DNA of 64,000 nt, from contig NZ_BPIJ01000001.1 in the NCBI RefSeq assembly GCF_026004055.1, forward strand, positions 806,001 through 870,000. Direction: 5' to 3'. The first letter of the stretch is position 1, and each line of letters opens with the position of its first letter. The DNA comes from Meiothermus sp. (lineage in GTDB: Bacteria; Deinococcota; Deinococci; Deinococcales; Thermaceae). The notes below the pieces were generated by a model. It made no database searches and was not told where the DNA came from. It saw only the letters and a program-made list of their open reading frames with translations. The position numbers and the translations under genes are program-made. This document shows positions 35,682 through 42,262 of this stretch, one piece after another.

Positions 35682-35758
35682 GGTGGAGTACACAAGCTGC
35701 CAAATCGCAGCCCCAAAGCGCCCGCAGTACACCTTTGTTCGAACGGAGGTGGGCATGA
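35678..35758 (+). CDS. Micro-ORF bridging murB and ftsQ (26 codons)
   Basis: ATG 35678 overlaps the murB stop (ATGA) and follows GGAGGTGAG by 4-6 bases; its stop TGA 35756-35758 overlaps the ftsQ ATG 35755. The peptide is basic (begins MRWSTQAAKSQPQSARS). It resembles in layout the ORF between murC and murB. It could be a missing cytoplasmic tail of FtsQ put out of frame, or a pure coupling device. Confidence 0.35.
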   Translation: MRWSTQAAKSQPQSARSTPLFERRWA

Positions 35759-36384
35759 TTCGGGCCGTGCTCGTTGCTCTACTGCTGGCCTCGCTGGGGG
35801 TGGGTTCGTATGTGGTGCTACCCATCGAGGAGGTCGAGATTGTGGGCAACCGGCAGCTTTCCCAGGCCGAGATCGAGCAACTGACCGGCCTCGAGCCGGG
35901 CCGTCCGTGGCTTTGGGCCTGGCCCTACAGGCTCGAGCCCCTGCAAAAGAACCCCTGGGTCAAATCTGCCGTGCTCGAGCGTCCCGCACCGGGCCGGCTG
36001 CGCATCGTGCTGGAAGAACGCACCCCCGTCGCCCATCTGCTGCGGGATCGCCGACGATATGGCCTGAGCCAGGACGGTGTGCTCCTGCCGGACGCACCAG
36101 CATGGGGCCCCACCCTCGAGGGCCGGGGCGAACTTCCTATGGCCGATTTGCTTTTGCTAATCCAAACTTTTCCAGAAGCTCGGCGCATCCGCTATACCGT
36201 CGCGGGTTATCAGGTCTTGGCGGCAAACCTTAATATATGGGGCAAGAATGTCAGAGAGTTGCAAGATTGGGCCAAACTCCGCAGAATGGTCAAAAGTGAC
36301 GCAAGTAACCCTCTTGCGCACCCCGGCGCTTTGTCGGAAAGCCGTATCTATGTGTATTCTTGGGGGGTGAGTGCTCGCCGATGA
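35755..36384 (+). CDS. ftsQ: Division protein FtsQ (POTRA domain)
   Basis: ATG 35755 follows GGAGGTGG and starts directly with a membrane helix (IRAVLVALLLASLGVGSYVV), leaving almost no cytoplasmic tail. A POTRA domain follows (IEEVEIVGNRQLSQAEIEQL, then WVKSAVLERPAPGRLRIVLE and ERTPVAHL). 209 residues. FtsQ links FtsL and its partner to the divisome. An in-frame extension to 35683 exists without a ribosome site. The stop overlaps the ftsA ATG. Confidence 0.9.
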   Translation: MIRAVLVALLLASLGVGSYVVLPIEEVEIVGNRQLSQAEIEQLTGLEPGRPWLWAWPYRLEPLQKNPWVKSAVLERPAPGRLRIVLEERTPVAHLLRDRRRYGLSQDGVLLPDAPAWGPTLEGRGELPMADLLLLIQTFPEARRIRYTVAGYQVLAANLNIWGKNVRELQDWAKLRRMVKSDASNPLAHPGALSESRIYVYSWGVSARR

Positions 36385-37658
36385 TTCTCGTAGGCTTAGA
36401 TGTAGGAACCACCAAAGTAACTGCGGTCATCGGTGAACTGTCTTCGGATGGCATCCTGGACATCATCGGTGAAGGCACCGTTCCCTCCCAGGGGCTAAGG
36501 CGCGGGGTAGTGACCAACCTCGAGCGTACCACCGAGTCCATCCGCCAGGCCATCTTCCAGGCCGAGCGGGTGGCAGGGGTCAAGGCCGAACAGGTCTGGG
36601 TGGGGGTGGCCGGGGCCCACGTCCGCAGCGTGACCAGCCACGGCCTGGCAGCCATCCGGCGGGGCCAACAAATTACCGCTACCGACGTAGAACGCGCTAT
36701 CGAACAGGCCAAAGCCTACCCCTTCGAGGGCGACTACGAGCTCATCCATGCCCTGCCCCTGGAGTTCCGGGTGGACGGCCAGGAAGGCATCCGCGACCCC
36801 ATTGGCATGGCCGGGGTGCGCCTGGAAGTAGACGTACACCTGGTCGCCGGCAGCAAAGGCCCCCTCACCAACCTGCGCAAAGCAGTCGAAGATGCCGGCT
36901 TGGAGCTGGAAGGCCTGGTCTTGCAGGCCTACGCCTCGGGGCTGGCCGTGCTCTCGCCCGAGGAGCTCTCCATGACCGTGATGCTGGTGGACATCGGCGG
37001 GGGCACTACCGATGTGGCGGTGTTCCGTCAGGGGCGTCTGGCCCATTCGGCGGTTATTCCACTGGGTGGCGACCACGTCTCGCAGGACATCGCCAAGCTG
37101 CTGCAAATTCCGGTTGAAGAAGCCGAGCGGGTAGCCAAGAAGTATGGGGCGGCCCTGCCCGAGCTGGCCGACCCCGAACTGGTACTGGAGGTGAGTCAGG
37201 AAGGCGCCACCCAGGTCAGCTACCAGGCTCCCGACCTGGCCCGCATCATCCGTCCGCGCCTGCGCGAAATCCTGCACCTGGCCCGCCAGAGCGTGGATGA
37301 AGCCCTGGGGCCGCTGGAAATCACGGTGGGCAAGGTCATCGTGACCGGTGGCGCCAGCATGGTACGCGGCCTGGAAGAACTGGCCCGCAAGCAGTTCAAC
37401 CTGCCGGTGCGGCTGGGCAAGCCCTTGGGGGTTCAGGGCCTCACCGATGTGGTGGCCTCGCCTACCCATGCCACGGCCGTTGGGCTGGTGCGCCATGCCG
37501 CCAGCCTGGCCGCCCAGGCCCCCCTACCCCGTGGGCACCGCCCTAGTCGCAGCAAAACCAGTCCCGCCAGCAGGCCCGTCCTCAATACCGAGGGTGCAGC
37601 CAGTGCTGCAAATGGGCTATGGGAACGCATCAAGGGCATGTTCAAAAACTTTTTTTAG
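36381..37658 (+). CDS. ftsA: Division protein FtsA
   Basis: Actin-like protein that ties FtsZ to the membrane. ATG 36381 overlaps the ftsQ stop and gives 425 residues. Seen: phosphate-1 motif [32 protein letters not shown], phosphate-2 [14 protein letters not shown], adenosine motif [17 protein letters not shown], and a C-terminal amphipathic helix ([13 protein letters not shown]) that fits the membrane-targeting sequence. A proline-rich linker (about 380-405) precedes the helix. The next gene starts 53 bp later. Confidence 0.96.
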   Translation: MILVGLDVGTTKVTAVIGELSSDGILDIIGEGTVPSQGLRRGVVTNLERTTESIRQAIFQAERVAGVKAEQVWVGVAGAHVRSVTSHGLAAIRRGQQITATDVERAIEQAKAYPFEGDYELIHALPLEFRVDGQEGIRDPIGMAGVRLEVDVHLVAGSKGPLTNLRKAVEDAGLELEGLVLQAYASGLAVLSPEELSMTVMLVDIGGGTTDVAVFRQGRLAHSAVIPLGGDHVSQDIAKLLQIPVEEAERVAKKYGAALPELADPELVLEVSQEGATQVSYQAPDLARIIRPRLREILHLARQSVDEALGPLEITVGKVIVTGGASMVRGLEELARKQFNLPVRLGKPLGVQGLTDVVASPTHATAVGLVRHAASLAAQAPLPRGHRPSRSKTSPASRPVLNTEGAASAANGLWERIKGMFKNFF

Positions 37659-37711
37659 CGGGATTTTCTAGGCTCGAGGCACTGAAGCAACCGAGGGTAC
37701 CAGGAGAGATT

Positions 37712-38776
37712 ATGGGTGACGTGCAAATCAAGGTAATCGGTCTGGGCGGCGCAGGCAACAACGCGGTCAATCGTATGATCGAGTCGGGGCTCACCGGCGT
37801 GGAGTTTATTGCTGCCAACACCGATGCTCAGGTTCTAGCAACCAGCCTGGCCGATGTACGCATCCAGTTGGGCGACAAACTGACCCGGGGGCTGGGGGCC
37901 GGCGCCAACCCCGAGATCGGCGAGAAAGCCGCCAAGGAAGCCGAGGAGCTCGTAAGTGAGTACCTCGAGGGTGCCGACATGGTCTTCATCACCGCCGGTA
38001 TGGGCGGGGGCACCGGCACCGGCAGCGCCCCGGTGGTGGCCGAAATTGCCAAGAGCCTGGGTGCCCTTACGGTAGGGGTCGTCACCCGCCCCTTCGCCTG
38101 GGAGGGGCCCCGCCGCCTGCGGGCCGCCGAAGAAGGCATCAAACGCCTGCGTGAACAAGTAGATGCCATGGTGGTGATCTCCAACGACCGTCTGCTGGGT
38201 GCGCTGGACAAAAAGGTTTCGGCCAAGGACGCCTTCATGATCGCTGACCGGGTGCTCTACCACGGGGTCAAGGGCATCACCGACGTGATCAACCTGCCCG
38301 GCCAGATCAACCTCGACTTTGCCGACGTGCGCACCCTCCTCACCGGGGCCGGCCAGGTCTTGATGGGCATCGGCGCAGGCCGAGGCGAAAACAAAGTGCA
38401 AGAGGCCGCTCAATCGGCCATCCAGAGCCCCTTGCTGGATCGCTCGGTGGATGGGGCGCGCAAGCTCCTGGTCAACGTGGTGGGCGACGAAAACATCTCG
38501 CTGCTGGAGGCCAGCAGTGTAGTGGAGCATATCCGCGAAGCCACCGGCATGGAAGATGTGGATGTGCTGTACGGCCTCACCTACGACAACCGGGCCCAGG
38601 ACGAGATGCGGGTCATCCTGATTGCCGCCGGCTTCAACGAGAGCGCAGTGGTAGCCAAGCCGGGGGGTCGGCCTCTGATGGACTTTCCTACCAGCAACGT
38701 GGATGTCGGTAACTTCGACATTCCCGCCTTTATCCGCTATGGTGACGGCGACTACCCGCCCAAGCGGGGCAACTGA
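37712..38776 (+). CDS. ftsZ: Division protein FtsZ
   Basis: Tubulin-like GTPase that forms the Z ring. ATG 37712 follows AGGAGAG and gives 354 residues. The N-terminus [20 protein letters not shown], the tubulin signature [19 protein letters not shown], the synergy loop NVDFADVRT-like [11 protein letters not shown], and the C-terminal peptide [12 protein letters not shown] (which binds FtsA) are all seen. The linker before the C-terminal peptide is short. An earlier in-frame start at 37619 lies inside ftsA and is rejected. Confidence 0.97.
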   Translation: MGDVQIKVIGLGGAGNNAVNRMIESGLTGVEFIAANTDAQVLATSLADVRIQLGDKLTRGLGAGANPEIGEKAAKEAEELVSEYLEGADMVFITAGMGGGTGTGSAPVVAEIAKSLGALTVGVVTRPFAWEGPRRLRAAEEGIKRLREQVDAMVVISNDRLLGALDKKVSAKDAFMIADRVLYHGVKGITDVINLPGQINLDFADVRTLLTGAGQVLMGIGAGRGENKVQEAAQSAIQSPLLDRSVDGARKLLVNVVGDENISLLEASSVVEHIREATGMEDVDVLYGLTYDNRAQDEMRVILIAAGFNESAVVAKPGGRPLMDFPTSNVDVGNFDIPAFIRYGDGDYPPKRGN

Positions 38777-38789
38777 TTTCACGGCCCAT

Positions 38790-38824
38790 CGCTGATAGCC
38801 AGTAAAGCGCCTTTGCTATCAGCG
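38790..38824. terminator. Hairpin between ftsZ and ruvC
   Basis: A perfect 10-bp inverted repeat CGCTGATAGC / GCTATCAGCG with a 15-base loop. No T-run follows. It may slow or end dcw transcription or protect the mRNA end, since ruvC starts only 22 bases later. Confidence 0.45.
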
Positions 38825-38845
38825 ACTCGCTCTCCACTACCAGCG

Positions 38846-39340
38846 ATGATTGTTCTAGGCATTGACCCCGGCATCACCAACCTGGGTCTGGGCGTGGTGG
38901 AGCAGGTCGGCAAGCAAGCCCGGATGCTCCATGCCGAGGTGGTCAAGACCTCCCACGGGGAGTCGGCCCCGGCGCGGGTGGGCAGGCTCTACCGGGCCGT
39001 ATACCAGGCAGCCGCCACCTACCAACCCCAGGCCATTGCGGTAGAGGAGCAGTTTTTCTACCGGCAAAACGAACTGGCCTACAAGGTAGGCTGGGCCATG
39101 GGGGCGGTGTTTCTGGTCGCCGATCAACTCACCATTCCGGTTTACGGCTACGGGCCGCCCAAGGTCAAACAGGCCCTTGTAGGCCATGGCCAGGCCGACA
39201 AGGATCAGGTGGCTTATATGGTACGGGCAATCTTGGGCCTGAAGACCCTGCCCAAGCCCACCCACCTGGCCGACGCGCTGGCCATCGCCCTAACCCATTG
39301 CTTCTACCAGCCGCTTGTGTCAAGTAAACCATTGGATTGA
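38846..39340 (+). CDS. ruvC: Holliday junction resolvase RuvC
   Basis: Endonuclease that cuts four-way junctions, with RuvAB. ATG 38846 gives 164 residues. Acidic catalytic residues sit in the expected places: VLGIDPGITNLGLG (D7), IAVEEQFFYRQN (E), and the C-terminal THLADALAIALTH (D, and the nearby H). RuvA and RuvB are not adjacent. The gene lies 69 bp after ftsZ, beyond a hairpin. Confidence 0.95.
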   Translation: MIVLGIDPGITNLGLGVVEQVGKQARMLHAEVVKTSHGESAPARVGRLYRAVYQAAATYQPQAIAVEEQFFYRQNELAYKVGWAMGAVFLVADQLTIPVYGYGPPKVKQALVGHGQADKDQVAYMVRAILGLKTLPKPTHLADALAIALTHCFYQPLVSSKPLD

Positions 39341-39367
39341 TGGTTGAGCCCTAAAATAAGGCTCGCT

Positions 39368-40747
39368 ATGAGACGTCTTGTTGGCTTCGTGGTGGTCGCT
39401 GCGATGTGTGGTTTTTCGATGGCCCAGGGCGTGCGCAGCCTTGGGATGGCCGGCCTGGTGCTGCCTGGCCCCGGTGCGGCCTATCTTAACCCGGCCTACG
39501 CCGCTTTTCCGGCAGGCCAGTACGGCACCGATCAGGGTTTGCAGCTCCCGGTTGGCCTGCTAGGTCTGCTGCTGCGCCCCGAAAGCAGCCCCTTGCCAGC
39601 GCTCAGAAATCCCTCCAACCTAACCGCCGAGACCAGCCCCTTCGACTTACTCACCTTCTACGACCAGTTCACTCACCTCAATGAGTTTCTGATCAACCCG
39701 GCCTCCTCGAGGGCCTTCATCAACCCCAACACGGGCTACCCCGAGATTCAGATCAACGTGGACTCGAGCGGCGTCCAAATCACCGACTACCAGGGCAACC
39801 CCATCAACCTCGACCTGGGACTGGGCGCCCCTACCGGCGTCACGGCCAACAAAGCCCTTACGCCTACCCCACTTTTCCGCATCCCTTTCTCGCTGGAAAA
39901 CAGCCTGTACTTTGATCTTGGCCTATTTGTAGGGGGCTTCGGGCTGGGCCTCTCACCCAACGAGAACCTGCGCCAGGCGCTGCGAAGTGGTCAGCTTCAA
40001 CCCAGCACCGAGTATGCCCTGATCCTGAATGCGAGCGCACAGTCCGGTATCAGCCTGGGGTTTGGCTATGCCACCCGGTTGCCCGATCTGCCCATTCCCG
40101 ACTTCGGCCCTGCCAAACTGTACATAGGAGCCAGGGGTGAGGCTTTTTATGGCCTCTCCTACCTCGAGGGCAACCTGAGCGTGGGTGTCCAAACCGACGC
40201 TCAGGGCCAATTCGACCCCAACCAACCCCCGGTTTACCGCGGTACGGTGTTTTACACCCTTCCCGGCAATGGCAACGGTTTTGGAGCCCGGGCCGATGTG
40301 GGTGTGGTGATGGAAGCCCAGGGCACCACGGTGGGGCTTGGTATTCGCAACGCGCTGGGCTTTGCCCGCTGGAGCGGTACCGAGCTGCGCTGGGATGGCA
40401 GCTCTAGCAACCCCACCACGAACCAGGGCGAGCGCAGCAGCTTTGGCTTCGTGCCCGCGTTCTTCCTGAACGCGGCTACTCGAGTGCCCTTAGAGGTTGG
40501 CGACCTAATGCTAGGAGGCGATCTGGGCTACGAGGCCGGTCTGTATGGCCGGGTAGGCGGCGAGTACAGCGTGGGGCCTGCCCGCTTCCGGGCCGGCCTG
40601 GGCTTCGACAACGGCTTCCGTTTTGGCCTGGGGGCCGGCTTCGTAGGGCCGGGGTTCACCCTGGACACGGCCCTGACCACCCACCGCGCGCCCATTGTGG
40701 GCAACACCGTGTTCGGCATCGCCCTGAGCTTGGGTCTGGCTTTTTGA
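39368..40747 (+). CDS. Predicted outer-membrane beta-barrel protein
   Basis: ATG 39368 begins a Sec signal peptide (RRLVGFVVVAAMCGFSMAQ) and gives 459 residues. The mature protein is rich in Gly, aromatic and alternating beta-strand patterns (YFDLGLFVGGFGLGLSPN, SGISLGFGYATRLPDLP, FRAGLGFDNGFRFGLGAGFV) and ends with an aromatic residue (ALSLGLAF), typical of outer-membrane barrels assembled by BamA. The first third (GAAYLNPAYAAF) recalls FadL/TraF-like barrel proteins, but I cannot assign a family. It is 8 bp upstream of a lipoprotein gene and probably co-transcribed. Confidence 0.75.
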   Translation: MRRLVGFVVVAAMCGFSMAQGVRSLGMAGLVLPGPGAAYLNPAYAAFPAGQYGTDQGLQLPVGLLGLLLRPESSPLPALRNPSNLTAETSPFDLLTFYDQFTHLNEFLINPASSRAFINPNTGYPEIQINVDSSGVQITDYQGNPINLDLGLGAPTGVTANKALTPTPLFRIPFSLENSLYFDLGLFVGGFGLGLSPNENLRQALRSGQLQPSTEYALILNASAQSGISLGFGYATRLPDLPIPDFGPAKLYIGARGEAFYGLSYLEGNLSVGVQTDAQGQFDPNQPPVYRGTVFYTLPGNGNGFGARADVGVVMEAQGTTVGLGIRNALGFARWSGTELRWDGSSSNPTTNQGERSSFGFVPAFFLNAATRVPLEVGDLMLGGDLGYEAGLYGRVGGEYSVGPARFRAGLGFDNGFRFGLGAGFVGPGFTLDTALTTHRAPIVGNTVFGIALSLGLAF

Positions 40748-40755
40748 GGTGTACC

Positions 40756-41304
40756 ATGCGTAAACCCCTCTTTCTACTGCTTTTGTTGTTGGCTGGGTGC
40801 AGCGCTGCTACCCGTTACACCATCAACGTCAACGTTCTGAGCTTCATTCCGCAGAACCAGCGCAGTATCAACATCCCCACCGGCTACTACCTGGTGGTGT
40901 ATCCAAGCCTCGAGGGGCAGCAAGTTCCACTCCCGATCAGCATGGATATCCTCGAGCAGGGCCAAATCTCCATCCAAGGTAGGCTGACCAATACCGGCGC
41001 CACCCCCATGAACGGCAGTTATGAAATTCGGCTTGCTCCAGACAGCGACACCAACCTGAACGACAACAGCGGGGGTGATGTGGGCCTGGGGAGCACCAAC
41101 TTTAGCGTTGCTGCAGGACAAAGTAGCAATATAAACACAACCGTTCAGCTCAGCGCATCCCAAAACAGCGCTGCCTACAACATCATCAAGTCGGGCTCTT
41201 TCCGAATTGCCCTAAAGGTGGAGGCCAACAGCAACGGGGGTCTCTTCGAGCTAACCGGTGCCCGTGTCAGCGTCACCGGACGGCCTTTTGCCGTAATCAA
41301 GTAA
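40756..41304 (+). CDS. Lipoprotein of unknown function
   Basis: ATG 40756 begins a short lipoprotein signal (RKPLFLLLLLLAGCSAATRY, lipobox LAGC). The 182-residue protein has one Ig-like or jelly-roll pattern of beta strands (YLVVYPSLEGQQVPLPISMD, ISIQGRLTNTGATPMNGSYE, SGSFRIALKVEANSNGGLFE). No catalytic motif is seen. Its position 8 bp after the barrel protein gene suggests the two act together at the outer membrane. It is convergent with the DUF454 gene, 14 bp apart. Confidence 0.75.
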   Translation: MRKPLFLLLLLLAGCSAATRYTINVNVLSFIPQNQRSINIPTGYYLVVYPSLEGQQVPLPISMDILEQGQISIQGRLTNTGATPMNGSYEIRLAPDSDTNLNDNSGGDVGLGSTNFSVAAGQSSNINTTVQLSASQNSAAYNIIKSGSFRIALKVEANSNGGLFELTGARVSVTGRPFAVIK

Positions 41305-41318
41305 ACAAAACGTTGGCC

Positions 41319-41735
41319 CTACCCGGCTTCGCTGGCCCGCCTTCGGGCCAGCACAATTTCTTTGGTTGGAATGCGGCTGTGGATATACCAGAAGCCCACC
41401 AGGCCAAGCACCAAAACCACCACCTTCACCCAGAAAACCGGAATCAGAAAGATGGCGCTGGTAAGGGCGAAAAAGCTCAACATGCACAGCGCGAACACTT
41501 TGGCTTTACGAGACATTCCCAAGCCATCGCGGTAATCACGTACGATTGGGCCAACCTTAGGAAGGTTGAGCACCCAGTTAAGAAAGCGCTGGCTGCTACG
41601 CGAAAAAAAGTAAGCCGCCAGGATGAAAAACACCGTCGAGGGCATCCCCGGTACCACCGCACCAACAAAACCCAGTCCTGCAAAGAAAAACCCCAGAGAA
41701 AGCCAGAGCGGGCGTAGAGGATTGAGGGACTCCAT
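41319..41735 (-). CDS. DUF454 (YbaN-like) inner-membrane protein
   Basis: The 138-residue protein matches DUF454: LWLSLGFFFAGLGFVGAVVP at the N-terminus, GMPSTVFFILAAYFFSRSSQ, then WVLNLPKVGPIVRDYRDGLG, with about four membrane helices. The family's P-x-x-P-T/S-x-x-F motif is seen as VPGMPSTVFFIL. Function is unknown; E. coli YbaN is the best-known member. It is convergent with the lipoprotein gene. Confidence 0.88.
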   Translation of the reverse strand: MESLNPLRPLWLSLGFFFAGLGFVGAVVPGMPSTVFFILAAYFFSRSSQRFLNWVLNLPKVGPIVRDYRDGLGMSRKAKVFALCMLSFFALTSAIFLIPVFWVKVVVLVLGLVGFWYIHSRIPTKEIVLARRRASEAG

Positions 41736-41871
41736 AGTTTCACAGTATGCCAGAAAAAAGGTGGGGATAAATGTACCTGAACCAAGCCAACCATATAGTG
41801 CACTGGTAGCTAAATATACCGTCGTAAAGACACCTCTACACTTCTACGTCTAAAGCGTGCTAGCCCTATAG

Positions 41872-41919
41872 CCCCTCCCTACCGCGTAGGGTGGGGGAAG
41901 GTATCAGGCAAGGCCCCCA
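41872..41919 (+). repeat. Repeat module with CCCTACCGCGTAGGG palindrome, copy B
   Basis: Matches 21795-21845 through the palindrome and the tail GTATCAGGCAAGGCCCCCA, with a 4-base deletion in the right arm. Confidence 0.75.
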
Positions 41920-42040
41920 GGCTGGCGTGTAGGGCAGCCACCCCACCTGGCCTCCCCTACGAGGTAGGGGAGGAACAGAGCAAGTCCAGGCGGGATTTGA
42001 TTTACTTCGTTGACCGTGCGGCCGGGGCTGTATGGGCTTT

Positions 42041-42073
42041 TAGAGCGCTCTTCACAAATATCGAGCCATCGGG
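42041..42073 (+). repeat. 33-bp repeat module (TAGAGCGCTCTTCACA type), copy B
   Basis: One base different from 21657-21689. Here it directly abuts the next module; in copy A the two are 241 bases apart. Confidence 0.8.
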
Positions 42074-42178
42074 TAAGAATCTTTTGTCCTGGACAGAGCA
42101 GTGGCCACCGGGAAACTCGAAACCCAAGCACCCGTGGGCCGGGCCCGGCCCACCCTTGGGTGCGTAACATGCGTCTGG
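42074..42178 (+). repeat. Repeat module (TAAGAATCTTTTGTCCTGGA type), copy B
   Basis: Counterpart of 21931-22023. Its centre holds a near-perfect GC palindrome (GTGGGCCGGG / CCCGGCCCAC) flanked by ACCCAAG and CTTGGGT, so it can form a long hairpin that copy A lacks. Confidence 0.8.
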
Positions 42179-42262
42179 ATCCAGAGATGTTCTCGTTTTC
42201 GTGGGCGGCCACGGCTGCGAAAGGGGCGTGAGCCTTCGGTAACGAACCAACCGACTCTGACA

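Larger units (their letters stand above)
41736..42262. other. 527-bp gene-free, repeat-rich region
   Basis: No gene seen. It holds GGTAGCTAAAT (near 41810), the CCCTACCGCGTAGGG module (41872-41919), a second hairpin of the same kind, CCTCCCCTAC-GAG-GTAGGGGAGG (41951-41973), and the two modules 42041-42073 and 42074-42178. These modules are shared with 21551-22460 but lie in a different order. Confidence 0.7.
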
